Source: Pseudoalteromonas sp. SMS1
GTDB lineage: Bacteria > Pseudomonadota > Gammaproteobacteria > Enterobacterales > Alteromonadaceae
Reading direction: 5' to 3'
NCBI RefSeq assembly: GCF_021530565.1
Contig: NZ_JAKGBI010000007.1
Coordinates: forward strand, 62,001 to 126,000
Length of the DNA stretch: 64,000 bases
Shown here: positions 9,509 through 18,948 of the stretch, piece by piece
Layout of the letters: each line of letters opens with the position of its first letter
How positions within the stretch are numbered: position 1 is the stretch's first letter
Program-made: the position numbers and the translations under genes
Notes under the pieces: model-generated
Told to the model about the DNA's origin: nothing
Seen by the model: only the letters and a program-made list of their open reading frames with translations
Database searches by the model: none

Positions 9509-12196
9509 TTGAAATTAAGTAACAATGATAATAAACAATATAAGCACCTGACACTGGACAATGGTCTTAAGGTACTACTTGTTAACGATCCGAGCAGTGA
9601 GAAGTCTGCATCCTCATTGGCAATAAATATAGGCCACTTTGACGATCCTATCGATCGACAAGGTATGGCGCATTTTATTGAGCATATGTTGTTTTTGGGT
9701 ACAGAGCAATACCCCAATCGCGGCGAGTTCTCGCAGGTCATCAGTCAATTTGGTGGAAACTCTAATGCTTGGACTGCCACAGAGCATACTTGCTACTTTT
9801 TTGATGTTCGCGCTGAAAAGTTTGATGAAGTACTGCCACGTTTTGCTGACTTTTTTATCGCACCGCTTTTTGAAGAATCAGCCCTATATGATGAACGAAA
9901 TGCCATCGACTCTGAATTTAACCTAAAAGTCAAAGACGATAACAGACGCATTATTCAAGTTCACAAAGAAACCGTAAACCCAGCTCATCCATTTACAAAG
10001 TTTTCTGTCGGAAATCACGACACACTCGGTGATAAATCGCGAAGTATTCGTGATGAAGTGGTCTCATTTTATCAAACTCACTATCAAGCACAATGGATGA
10101 CCCTTGTTTTAGCGGGTCCTCAACCCTTAGCTGTGTTAACACAATTGGCGTATGAGCACTTTAGTGCAATATCTGGCTCAGGGGTAGAGAAACCGCCCAT
10201 TGCAGTCCCCTTATACAGGCAGCAAGACCTAGGACTGTTACTTCACATTAAACCGCGGAAACATTTACAAAAACTCATTGTCAGCTTCGCTATGCCGGAT
10301 ATCGAAGATCTTTATCGATACAAGAGTTTAAGCTTTTTAGCCCATTTATTAGGGTATGAAGGCGATGGTTCCTTATATGCCATTTTAAAGAAAAATGGTT
10401 GGATCAATGCGCTATCAGCCGGTGGGGGCATAAATGGGAGTAACTTCAAAGACTTTAATGTCAGCTTTGCACTGACTGATACCGGCATTGAATACTACGA
10501 AGATATTGTAGAGATGTTGTTTGAATACATTTGTTTGATTAAAGACAAAAAAGCCGCTTTGCCTTCGCTATATCAGGATAAAAAGCGTTTGTTGGAGCTG
10601 GCTTTCGATAATCAAGAGGTCAATAAACTGATCGACTGGGTGAGTAATGTCAGTGTTAACATGCATCATTATGACGAGCAGAATGTCTTGTATGGCGACT
10701 ATTGTATGGAAGGCTTCAATGAAGCGTTGCATGAGCAACTATTGGGATATTTGTCGCCCCATAACATGCGCCTTATCATGATTCACCCTAGTGCAACACA
10801 CGAATCCGAAATCATAAATAAAAAAGCACAATGGTACAACACCCCCTATCAAGTCGAGCAGATCAGTGCCGATTGGTTACAAGCACTTGCCAATATTCAG
10901 GCTCCCTTACCTGAAATGCTATTGCCTAATGTCAACCCTTATCTAGCACACGATAACGAACTCTTTGAAGTGGAATCGACAGATAAAGTGCCAACTCAAC
11001 TCAAAGACAAGCCTGGGTTTGAGTTTTGGTTTAAACAAGATGCTACATTTCGTGTCACCAAAGGCCATTTTTACTTAGAGTTAGATTCTGAAATCTCGAT
11101 TGCCGATCACAAAACCATGGCACTCACACGGCTGTTTGCGGATCTATTTATGGATAGTGTTGCTGAACAGTTTTATTCCGCAGAGCTTGCCGGGCTTAGC
11201 TACCATTTAACGTCTCATCAAGGAGGCTTAACACTGCATACTGCGGGCCTATCAGCTTGCCAATTGAAACTGGCTTCGCAATTGGTTGAAGCCTTACAAA
11301 AGCAGCCTATCAGTGCCACTCGATTTGCAGAATATAAAAAACAACTCATCCGCCATTGGAAAAATCATAATAAAAACAAACCTGTTAGTGAACTTTTTAG
11401 CCTTCTTGGTGCCAAGCTCATGCCGTGGAACCCCACGCCGGAGGCACTTGCCAAAGCGCTAAAGAACGTTTGTTTCAACGAATTTAATACGTTCCGCGCA
11501 ACGTTCTTTAATTCAATTCATGCAAAGGCATTTTTACATGGCAACTGGCAAAAAAGACATGCAAAAGCCATTCAACAGCAGCTCCTGTGTAACTTTGCAT
11601 CGAGTGAAATATTAGAAGATTTGAAAAAACCGCTTAATACAATTCAAACGTCGAGTGTTGAGCAATACACGAAAGAGAGCAGCGAACATGCTTTTGTCCA
11701 CTATATTCAAGCTCCCTCACAAAATGTTGACGACAAAATAAAAATTATGGCGTTTAATCAATTGATAAGTCAACATTACTTTGAACAATTGCGAACGCAG
11801 CGACAGCTCGGATACTTAGTCGGCGCTGGCTATGCACCGTTCAACACCAGAGCCGGTATCGCGTTTTATATACAATCGCCAAAGTTCACCAGCGCCGAAT
11901 TGCTCGCACATCACAATAGTTTCATTGCAGACTTTGTGGCGCACATAGACCAGTTAGAACAAACACAATGGGAAGATGTCAAATCGGGGCTTAAATCACA
12001 AATTGCAGAGAAAGATAAGAACCTTCGGTTACGTTCACAACGATTTTGGGTTGCCATAGGCAATGATGATCACGCTTTTTCAATGCAAGAACAACTATTG
12101 AAAAGTTTGCAATCTCTGACGTTTCAACAGCTCAAGCAATTCATCATGCATGTCACTGCACCTGACTTCCCAAGTATTACACTCCAAATGAATTAG
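9509..12196 (+). CDS. M16-family zinc metallopeptidase (insulinase / protease III type)
   Basis: Large zinc peptidase of the insulysin/pitrilysin type, 895 residues, with four M16 domains in one chain. The inverted zinc motif HFIEH is at residues 55-59 (His55, Glu58, His59), and a downstream Glu in the IDSEFNLK segment is the probable third ligand. The C-terminal half includes the RTQRQLGYLVG stretch that binds substrate in insulysins. The best start is the TTG at 9509: conserved sequence begins soon after and no ATG precedes the zinc site. The ribosome site is poor. I see no convincing signal peptide, unlike E. coli protease III, so a cytosolic location is inferred. Members degrade peptides of a few kDa. 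Confidence 0.88.
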   Translation: MKLSNNDNKQYKHLTLDNGLKVLLVNDPSSEKSASSLAINIGHFDDPIDRQGMAHFIEHMLFLGTEQYPNRGEFSQVISQFGGNSNAWTATEHTCYFFDVRAEKFDEVLPRFADFFIAPLFEESALYDERNAIDSEFNLKVKDDNRRIIQVHKETVNPAHPFTKFSVGNHDTLGDKSRSIRDEVVSFYQTHYQAQWMTLVLAGPQPLAVLTQLAYEHFSAISGSGVEKPPIAVPLYRQQDLGLLLHIKPRKHLQKLIVSFAMPDIEDLYRYKSLSFLAHLLGYEGDGSLYAILKKNGWINALSAGGGINGSNFKDFNVSFALTDTGIEYYEDIVEMLFEYICLIKDKKAALPSLYQDKKRLLELAFDNQEVNKLIDWVSNVSVNMHHYDEQNVLYGDYCMEGFNEALHEQLLGYLSPHNMRLIMIHPSATHESEIINKKAQWYNTPYQVEQISADWLQALANIQAPLPEMLLPNVNPYLAHDNELFEVESTDKVPTQLKDKPGFEFWFKQDATFRVTKGHFYLELDSEISIADHKTMALTRLFADLFMDSVAEQFYSAELAGLSYHLTSHQGGLTLHTAGLSACQLKLASQLVEALQKQPISATRFAEYKKQLIRHWKNHNKNKPVSELFSLLGAKLMPWNPTPEALAKALKNVCFNEFNTFRATFFNSIHAKAFLHGNWQKRHAKAIQQQLLCNFASSEILEDLKKPLNTIQTSSVEQYTKESSEHAFVHYIQAPSQNVDDKIKIMAFNQLISQHYFEQLRTQRQLGYLVGAGYAPFNTRAGIAFYIQSPKFTSAELLAHHNSFIADFVAHIDQLEQTQWEDVKSGLKSQIAEKDKNLRLRSQRFWVAIGNDDHAFSMQEQLLKSLQSLTFQQLKQFIMHVTAPDFPSITLQMN

Positions 12197-12219
12197 TGCC
12201 CCGCGCGGCATAGAACCAC

Positions 12220-12248
12220 GCGACATAAAACCGCAGGTTTTATGTCGC
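12220..12248 (+). terminator. Perfect 13-bp hairpin after the M16 peptidase gene
   Basis: GCGACATAAAACC pairs perfectly with GGTTTTATGTCGC around a GCA loop, 23 bases after the peptidase stop. No T run follows, so it may be a stabilising 3' hairpin rather than a classical terminator. Confidence 0.55.
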
Positions 12249-12380
12249 TATCACTTCAGTTTGATTACATTCGTGTATTTTTCTTGCATCAAATGACAGA
12301 GATTTTGACATCTAGCTGACTCTTTTCACGTTTCATCAATTATGCTTTGACTCAGACAGGTTGTTTAGATTAGATTAGGG

Positions 12381-14645
12381 GTGAATACAGCTAACTCTTG
12401 CACTATGGTACATAAAAAAAACATAAGCATATTATCGGCTCTTATCGCCCTTCTTATTCTGAGTACCTCAGTTCATGCGCATCCATATGTAGAGCCTATA
12501 TTAGATAACCCTACGCCTTTTATAACGGTGGCCCTCGTGGCATTTGCGCCATTTGTCGTGTTGCTGATATTAAATCGTCGAGCTTCTCGTTCATTGTCGA
12601 ACTTGCGAATGTCTGAAAAGTGGCTGAAAAGTACCGTTGAAGGCAGCGGCGATACATTGTGGGATTGGAACATTCAATCTGGTGAAATCATTCGTATCAA
12701 TGATAAATACGCACTGAATGAGGCCAAATGCGAACACTTTATTCCCAATGCAAGTCGGATCCACCCGCAAGATATCCCGCTGGTAGAAAAACAACTTAAA
12801 CTTCACTTTGCTGAAAAAACGGCCTTTTTTGAGGCTTCATATCGATTAAAAGACAACTTAAACCAATACCATTGGGTCCTAGACAAAGGCAAAGTCATCA
12901 GCAAAGACGACAATTTAAACCCTTTGAGAATGACAGGCACAGTCAGAGACATCAATCACTTAAAAAGTACTGAAGAACGCCTAAACCTCTTTGCTAAATG
13001 CGTTGAGTCTCTGACAGATGCCATCGCCATTTATGACAACCACTTTAAATTAGTTGACCTAAACCCTAGCTACTTGAGAATTTTTGGTGGTAAGCGCGCC
13101 CAATATCTTAATTCCGACTTTCAACTGCCAGGTTACGACAGCCGTTTTATTAGACAAATAAAATCAGCACTAAAAGAAACCGAACATTGGCAAGAAGAGC
13201 TTAAAATTTATAATCAACAAGGTCTAATGCTTCCTATCGAAGTCACGATTGACGAAATCAAAAACAGTCATGGTCATATCACGAATTACGTGGTCGTGTT
13301 TTCTGATTTAACCGAAAGGAAAAAGGCTGAGTCGCAGCTTCACAACCTATCTAACCGGGACCGCATTACCGGCTTACCTAACCGGAATCTCTTTTTTACC
13401 AATTTGAAAAAGCTTTCCCAACAAGGCACTCACCATGCGTTGTTGGTATTTGATTTAGATAACTTTAAAAAAATAAACGACTCTTTAGGCCACCAGCTCG
13501 GCGACAGTCTGTTATCCAAATTGGCTATGAGACTAAACAAGTTATGTAGGCAGCAAGATACATTCTACCGTTTGGGGGGAGACGAGTTTGCCTTAGTGAT
13601 GTCTGGCACAAATGACATACACACGATAACCAAAGTGGCTAAACAGTTTTTGGCGGCCATCGCTACTCCTTTCAAAATGGCCAACCATGAACTGGTGATC
13701 ACTTCTTCTGTCGGTATTGTACTTTTCCCAGAAGACGGAAATACACCCGAAATACTGCTGAAAAATGCAGATACAGCAATGTATCATGCAAAACAAAAAG
13801 GTAATCACTACCTATTCTTCAATGACTCTATGAATGAACAAGCAGTAAAACGCCTGCAAATAGAAAATTTAATGCGGTTTGGTCTAAAGGAAGATCATTT
13901 TGTTGTGTATTATCAGCCTAAAATGGATATTCGTACAGGCAAGTTGGTTGGTATGGAGGCCTTAGTACGCTTTATAACGCCTAAAAAAGGAATTATTAGC
14001 CCTGGCGTCTTTATTCCTATCGCTGAAGAAACTGGCCAAATCATTGAAATTGGTGAAGTTGTACTGGATAAAGCCTGTAAAGATGTCAAGCGATGGGTCG
14101 ACGAAGGTCTATTTAATGGACGTGTGGCCGTGAATCTTTCGGCAAAACAATTCAGCTTACCTGACCTCACAGCTCGCATCGATATTATCTTGCAAAAAAA
14201 TCAACTACCTTCTTATTTTTTAGAGCTAGAAATCACCGAAGGCACAGTAATGGATGACCCTCAAGAAGCAATTTCAATTATGCGCTCACTGAGCTCTCGC
14301 GGAATACATTTGGCAATGGATGATTTTGGTACGGGGTATTCGTCTTTGGCTTATCTAAAGCAATTCCCACTGAACACATTAAAAGTAGATAAAGCCTTCA
14401 TTGACGACATGGCCAGTGAGCGAGGGCGTAATATGGTCGATTCCATTGTAACGATTGCACACAACCTAGATCTACATGTTGTGGCGGAAGGCGTAGAAGA
14501 AGAAGCACAATTGTCACTGCTCAAGCAATTAGATTGCCAAACACTACAAGGGTATTACTACTCTAAACCACTTTCGAGTGAAGAATTCGAGCGTTTTTTA
14601 AAGGCTGAAACAGAGCAAAAGCCAAGTCTTCAATTAGTAAACTAA
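12381..14645 (+). CDS. Membrane PAS-GGDEF-EAL cyclic-di-GMP enzyme
   Basis: Bifunctional-type cyclic-di-GMP protein of about 754 residues. Order: signal or first membrane segment (about 18-33), second membrane helix (about 50-66), two PAS-like sensor regions (about 75-195 and 200-320), GGDEF domain with RLGGDEF at 398-403, and EAL domain with EALVR from 526. An RxxD inhibitory site (RQQD) lies five residues before GGDEF. The EAL residues needed for phosphodiesterase activity all appear present: EAL, NLSAKQF, ELEITEG, DDFGTGYSS, the KVDK lysine and the VAEGVE glutamate. Both activities are therefore plausible. The start is either the GTG at 12381 or the ATG at 12405; neither has a well-spaced ribosome site. 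Confidence 0.9.
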   Translation: MNTANSCTMVHKKNISILSALIALLILSTSVHAHPYVEPILDNPTPFITVALVAFAPFVVLLILNRRASRSLSNLRMSEKWLKSTVEGSGDTLWDWNIQSGEIIRINDKYALNEAKCEHFIPNASRIHPQDIPLVEKQLKLHFAEKTAFFEASYRLKDNLNQYHWVLDKGKVISKDDNLNPLRMTGTVRDINHLKSTEERLNLFAKCVESLTDAIAIYDNHFKLVDLNPSYLRIFGGKRAQYLNSDFQLPGYDSRFIRQIKSALKETEHWQEELKIYNQQGLMLPIEVTIDEIKNSHGHITNYVVVFSDLTERKKAESQLHNLSNRDRITGLPNRNLFFTNLKKLSQQGTHHALLVFDLDNFKKINDSLGHQLGDSLLSKLAMRLNKLCRQQDTFYRLGGDEFALVMSGTNDIHTITKVAKQFLAAIATPFKMANHELVITSSVGIVLFPEDGNTPEILLKNADTAMYHAKQKGNHYLFFNDSMNEQAVKRLQIENLMRFGLKEDHFVVYYQPKMDIRTGKLVGMEALVRFITPKKGIISPGVFIPIAEETGQIIEIGEVVLDKACKDVKRWVDEGLFNGRVAVNLSAKQFSLPDLTARIDIILQKNQLPSYFLELEITEGTVMDDPQEAISIMRSLSSRGIHLAMDDFGTGYSSLAYLKQFPLNTLKVDKAFIDDMASERGRNMVDSIVTIAHNLDLHVVAEGVEEEAQLSLLKQLDCQTLQGYYYSKPLSSEEFERFLKAETEQKPSLQLVN

Positions 14646-14944
14646 ACCCCAATAAAATACGGCTCTTTTCAACCAGAAACCTTGAGAATATGACACGTAT
14701 AACACGAAAAGCTTGAGAAACCTCCCCACTGAACAAATCCCAACCAACCCAGTACAAATTCCAAGCAAACCGTCGTATTTTAGAGTGAAAATCACCCAAA
14801 ACGACATAAATTGTTGCAAAATTTTGTATTATTTAATTTAATACCAGCCTTGAAGATACAAGTATTTGCGGGTATTTAGTACTTAAAATAGGTATTTCGA
14901 CATAGAGTTTTAGAAAACTCTATAAGAAACAACTTTTTAGAAAT
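14646..14944. other. Gene-poor A/T-rich region with a perfect hairpin
   Basis: No convincing gene. The main structure is a perfect inverted repeat at 14902-14923, ATAGAGTTTT and AAAACTCTAT around an AG loop, with no T run on either side. It lies 21 bases beyond the stop of a start-less minus-strand frame. Elsewhere only A/T-rich sequence is seen. Confidence 0.5.
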
Positions 14945-15139
14945 TTAGCAATGACTAATTCGTTGTCGTTGCCAGTCTTCCCGACTTTTATCATGACGGG
15001 CATTATCGTCGCATTGGCTATTCGCCTGTGAAATTAATGTTTGGTAAAGTGACAGAAGCGCCAAGAGCAACGTAAAGCCTATCTTTGTAAAACTAAATAG
15101 TGCATTGGCTAATACTAAGCTAAAGTTAGTAGTAAGTAG
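14945..15139 (-). pseudogene. Start-less small reading frame with signal-like N-terminus, possible gene remnant
   Basis: An uninterrupted 64-codon minus-strand frame with no ATG or GTG in a sensible place. It codes for a hydrophobic stretch (FTLLLALLSLY) resembling a signal peptide, then a charged tail, ANSQCDDNARHDKSREDW, and ends ISHC. An ATG overlaps in another frame (ATGCACTAT, near 15107), so a single-base change would restore a normal start. The biased composition of the tail suggests it once coded for protein. I do not recognise a family. It could be a dead gene, a copy of a dispersed short element, or chance. Confidence 0.3.
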
Positions 15140-15476
15140 TCAACGCAGTACTTGTTAGATCATTTGGTCATGGTGTAGTTTGCAGCTGGACCGTTTTGTG
15201 TAGTGTGTTTTTTACACACTTGAGATGATTTAATGTATATAAACGCGAACTAATTAAAGTCTTGAATATTCACTTGACTAACCAACGGTTTTTCAAAGGA
15301 TTGTGAAAATAACGTATTTGAGTAAACCGGGTCAGTGAATTTTTATACACTTATTAGGCTTGCACACCGCATCAAGAATGTGCAAAAAAGCTGACATATT
15401 ACAGAAATCTCTCAATAGCTGCTAAAATTAGCCCCATGTTGTATTAATTAATATAGTTTTTTCAAGGACACGGGCT
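15140..15476. other. Intergenic region upstream of the YjbR-family gene
   Basis: No gene seen. It contains a small hairpin at 15202-15220 (AGTGTGT, five T, ACACACT) and, just before the YjbR-family gene, a GCTAAAATTAGC palindrome near 15419. The promoter of that gene should lie in the last 100 bases, but I could not fix its boxes with confidence. Confidence 0.45.
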
Positions 15477-15875
15477 ATGGATCAGAAGAGTGTACATACA
15501 TATTTACAGGCAAAGCCTGGAACCTTTATTACTAAACCGTTTGCGCAAGAGGTAGACGTTTATAAAGTGCAACATAAGATGTTTGCGACCCTTTATGAAG
15601 GTAAAGAAGGTCAAACAAATGCGAATGGGGAACCCATTTGGTGGTTGAATTTAAAATGTGACCCTGATGAAGCTTTGTTACTTCGTGACAAATATTCGTC
15701 AATTGTTCCTGGGTATCACATGAACAAACGTCTTTGGAATACCATCGTACTAGATGGTAGCATCCCGGAAGATGAGCTGAGAAAGCTGATTGATGACTCC
15801 TACAACATTGTTGTGGACAATCTCCCAACAGCACAACGTGAAGAGTTAGCACGTATCACCACAGGTGATAATTAA
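15477..15875 (+). CDS. MmcQ/YjbR-family protein
   Basis: Soluble 132-residue protein of the YjbR/MmcQ (CyaY-like fold) family. Seen are the FAQEVDVYKVQHKMFATL strand region (about residues 22-39), WWLNLKCDPDEALLLRDKY, the PGYHMNKRLWNTIVLDG core, and the helix LRKLIDDSYNIVV that closes the family's beta-sheet. Members are annotated as DNA-binding by fold similarity, but no general function is established. The ribosome site AAGGA precedes the ATG. A strong hairpin follows, so it is a single-gene unit. Confidence 0.85.
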   Translation: MDQKSVHTYLQAKPGTFITKPFAQEVDVYKVQHKMFATLYEGKEGQTNANGEPIWWLNLKCDPDEALLLRDKYSSIVPGYHMNKRLWNTIVLDGSIPEDELRKLIDDSYNIVVDNLPTAQREELARITTGDN

Positions 15876-15883
15876 TTGGCCTC

Positions 15884-15904
15884 CCTCGCACCTTGTGCGA
15901 GGGC
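15884..15904 (+). terminator. Terminator hairpin after the YjbR-family gene
   Basis: A 9-bp G/C-rich stem, CCCTCGCAC with GTGCGAGGG around a CTT loop, starts eight bases after the stop. The following T tract is short (ATTTAA). Confidence 0.7.
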
Positions 15905-16046
15905 CATTTAACTGCTCAATTTAGCCCCCCTCTATTTCAAAACCTCTCCCTTTCTCTTCCTGAAACTTTTATGACTGTCATGCTTTCGTAAAACCGCTGT
16001 GATTCACTCCTTTTCGACAATTTTTGCTTTTAGGAGAAATCAAATA

Positions 16047-17873
16047 ATGAATAAACTAATACTACCCTTGGCACTTTCTACATTACTCATTGGTTGTGCA
16101 CTGGAGGGAGATGATGGATCAGATGGCAAAGATGGTGCAACAGGTGAACAAGGACAAGTTGGTCAAACAGGACCGGCGGGCGAAAAAGGCAATACAGGTG
16201 CGCAAGGACAAGTTGGTGAATCAGGGCAATCCGCAACTGTACAATTAGTACCCACACTAGTCGGACGTGCCGTTTTAAATGCGCAAAGCCCAGAAGGCGC
16301 GGCTGAAATTGTGGCATACCATGCACAAAGTCAACGTATCTTTGCGCTCAATAGTTCCGCATCCCCTGCGACAATTGAAATCATTGGCCTCGCACAGATG
16401 GATACAGAAGCGCTAGCGAAAAACCCAGAGGGTGTCGTTACAAACACCAACTTAGAAAGTAGTAAAACGATTCAACTGAGTGAATTTGAGACAGGAGACG
16501 CAAACAGCTTATCAATTCACAATAACCTATTGGCCGTGGCCGTAGCAAAGGATACAGGCCAAGCTGGTAAAATCCTCTTTTTTGATATTGCACAGGATAA
16601 TCCACAATTTATAAAGTCGGTCACCGTCGGTGATTTGCCGGATATGGTAACTTTTACACCCGACGGCAGCAAAGTGGTTGTCGCCAATGAAGGGGAGCCT
16701 AAAAGTGATTACAGCATTGATCCCGAGGGGAGTATCGCGATCATCGATATCATCAATAACCAAATTGCTGACTCCGCAACCCTGCTCAACTTCAACGCTT
16801 TTGATGACCAACAAGCAACACTTGAAGCACAAGGTGTAATCTTCGCTAACCCGACGGGTAGAACAATTAAAGGGAAGACGATAAACACGAGCGTCTCAAT
16901 GGACCTTGAGCCTGAATACGTATCCGTGAGTAAAGATGGGCGCTATGCCTATGTCTCACTTCAGGAAAACAATGCACTCGCCATCGTAGACCTTGAGACA
17001 AATGCGCTTACTGTAAAAGGGCTTGGGTTTAAAGATTGGAGCAACTGGACGCTCGACGCTTCCGATAAAGACGATATGATTAACTTTGCCTCTTACCCTG
17101 GACTATATGGTATGTACCAGCCAGACTCTATTGCGACCTATCAATGGCAAGGCGCTAACTTTATTGTCTCTGCCAATGAGGGGGACGGACGAGAATACTT
17201 CTTTGACTCTCAGGATGAAACCTCTTGCCTTGCTGAGGGTGGAATCGAGTTTGACAAAGATGATGGCTGTTTAGCATATACTGATGAGTCTCGCGCAGAA
17301 GATCTCACGTTAGGAAGTACCTTTTCGTATCTGAACAATGATGACCTAGATATTGGCCGTTTAAAGGTGTCTACAGAGCTTGGAGATACAAATAACGACA
17401 ATCAATATGAAGAGCTCTATACATATGGCGCACGTTCGTTCTCAATCTGGGATCATAATGGACATAGGATCTATGATTCGGGGGATGACGTAGGCAAGAT
17501 CACAGCGGCTATTCACGGTGAAGCATTTAACAACGATGAAGATGAAAACTCAGGCGACACGCGCTCTGATGCCAAAGGTGCTGAACCTGAAGCGCTTGCT
17601 ATTGGTAATATCGGTGATCGTACCTATGCATTTATTGGTTTGGAGCGAATGGGTGGTATTTTAGTGTATGACGTGACCAACCCATTTGATGTCAAGATGA
17701 ATACCTACATGATCAATCGTGGCTTACAAAAAGACGCTGACATCAGCGGTGATCTTGCACCTGAAGGCATGGTATTTATAGGCGCACAAGACAGTCCTAT
17801 CGGTACCGCGCTACTGATCGTCGGAAACGAGATTTCTGGTAGTATTTCAGTTTGGTCAATTGCCGAGCAATAA
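16047..17873 (+). CDS. Choice-of-anchor I lipoprotein with a collagen-like N-terminal stalk
   Basis: Secreted lipoprotein of about 608 residues. The ATG at 16047 follows AGGAG and gives a signal peptide ending in the lipobox LLIGC, so Cys17 is acylated. Right after it come about 14 consecutive Gly-X-Y triplets (roughly residues 21-62), for example GATGEQGQVGQTGPAGEKG, a collagen-like region. The rest resembles the choice-of-anchor I / alkaline-phosphatase-like beta-propeller family, with segments such as PDMVTFTPDGSKVVVANEGEP, PEYVSVSKDGRYAYVSLQEN and EGMVFI. The long calcium-site-like Asp/Asn loops fit an extracellular protein. Enzymatic activity is unproven. The lipoprotein is probably held on the outer membrane with the propeller displayed on a stalk. 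It is upstream of pfkA but has no obvious link to it. Confidence 0.85.
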   Translation: MNKLILPLALSTLLIGCALEGDDGSDGKDGATGEQGQVGQTGPAGEKGNTGAQGQVGESGQSATVQLVPTLVGRAVLNAQSPEGAAEIVAYHAQSQRIFALNSSASPATIEIIGLAQMDTEALAKNPEGVVTNTNLESSKTIQLSEFETGDANSLSIHNNLLAVAVAKDTGQAGKILFFDIAQDNPQFIKSVTVGDLPDMVTFTPDGSKVVVANEGEPKSDYSIDPEGSIAIIDIINNQIADSATLLNFNAFDDQQATLEAQGVIFANPTGRTIKGKTINTSVSMDLEPEYVSVSKDGRYAYVSLQENNALAIVDLETNALTVKGLGFKDWSNWTLDASDKDDMINFASYPGLYGMYQPDSIATYQWQGANFIVSANEGDGREYFFDSQDETSCLAEGGIEFDKDDGCLAYTDESRAEDLTLGSTFSYLNNDDLDIGRLKVSTELGDTNNDNQYEELYTYGARSFSIWDHNGHRIYDSGDDVGKITAAIHGEAFNNDEDENSGDTRSDAKGAEPEALAIGNIGDRTYAFIGLERMGGILVYDVTNPFDVKMNTYMINRGLQKDADISGDLAPEGMVFIGAQDSPIGTALLIVGNEISGSISVWSIAEQ

Positions 17874-17951
17874 CTCCTAAGGCGTTGACATTTAAGCATC
17901 GCTGTCTAGGATAAAGGCTAATACATGTGGTAGAAAAATTGGAAGTTTATC

Positions 17952-18932
17952 ATGGATAGTCTCGCAATTATTACCAGCGGCGGCGATGCACCCGGCATGA
18001 ATGCAGCCATTCGTGCCATCGTGCTGTCTTGCCATAAAAAAGGCATCGAGTGCATTGGCTTTTATCACGGATACAATGGACTCATCGATGATGATTACCA
18101 GACGCTCACCCCGGATATGGTCAGGCCAATAATGCAGTATGGAGGCACGATTTTAAAGAGCGCGCGCTGCCCACAAATGCATACCGATGAAGGCGTAAAA
18201 AGCGTCGTAAAAACACTACAACGCCATAATATTAAGGCCCTCGTTGTTATTGGTGGAGATGGCTCTTTTCGCGGTATGATGGCACTACAGCCCCATTGGA
18301 CGGGACGTTTAATTGGTGTACCAGCCACAATAGACAACGACCTAGCTTGCACAGATAGTACAATCGGTTTTTCGACAGCAGTGAACACCGCAACACAAGC
18401 TATCGATAAAATTCGAGATACTGCAAATGCATTTGAGCGCGTATTTATTGTTGAAGTCATGGGTAGGCACAGTGGGCATATCGCTTTTAATGTAGGTCTT
18501 GCAACAGCCGCCGAAAGTATATTGTCATTTGAAAATTGCCCAGCTCAGGATTTAGCTCAAGTGAAGCAAACACTGATCGAACAAATTCAAACCAAACAAC
18601 AAAACAACCATAGTAGTTTTGTCATTGTACTTGCTGAAAACCTCTGGCCCGGCGGCCCTCAAGGATTGCAGCAAGCGCTTCATCGTGAAGCACACATTGA
18701 CAGTGCGGTATGTGTGTTGGGCTACATTCAAAGAGGTGGTAGCCCCTCCACCGAAGACAGGATACTGGCCACTGAACTGGCCATGGAAGCCGTTGAGGCT
18801 GCCTTTACAGAGTCAGGGGTAATGATAGGCAAAGAGCAAGGGCGCATAAAGAGAAGTTGTATTATCGGTGCAACTGAGCAAAGTAAGCCCGTAGACCAAG
18901 CGATTCACTCGGTCTACAAGCTCTTAACATAG
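17952..18932 (+). CDS. pfkA: ATP-dependent 6-phosphofructokinase
   Basis: Cytosolic glycolytic enzyme phosphorylating fructose 6-phosphate to fructose 1,6-bisphosphate, 326 residues. The N-terminal ITSGGDAPGMNAAIRA binds ATP. VIGGDGS (about residue 100) carries the glycine typical of ATP-using rather than pyrophosphate-using enzymes. PATIDNDL contains the catalytic Asp, and EVMGRHSGH and GYIQRGGSPS form the sugar-phosphate site. The gene converges with nhaD with a 16-base gap and no obvious hairpin. Together with mgsA it shows a working upper glycolysis. Confidence 0.96.
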   Translation: MDSLAIITSGGDAPGMNAAIRAIVLSCHKKGIECIGFYHGYNGLIDDDYQTLTPDMVRPIMQYGGTILKSARCPQMHTDEGVKSVVKTLQRHNIKALVVIGGDGSFRGMMALQPHWTGRLIGVPATIDNDLACTDSTIGFSTAVNTATQAIDKIRDTANAFERVFIVEVMGRHSGHIAFNVGLATAAESILSFENCPAQDLAQVKQTLIEQIQTKQQNNHSSFVIVLAENLWPGGPQGLQQALHREAHIDSAVCVLGYIQRGGSPSTEDRILATELAMEAVEAAFTESGVMIGKEQGRIKRSCIIGATEQSKPVDQAIHSVYKLLT

Positions 18933-18948
18933 CGATTAGGTGTTGCAA

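Noticed and set aside
14951..15031. A 26-codon plus-strand frame coding for a hydrophobic peptide (FIMTGIIVALAIRL)
   Set aside because: No ribosome site, and it lies antisense to the start-less frame, whose Arg/Asp-rich codons produce hydrophobic residues on the other strand.
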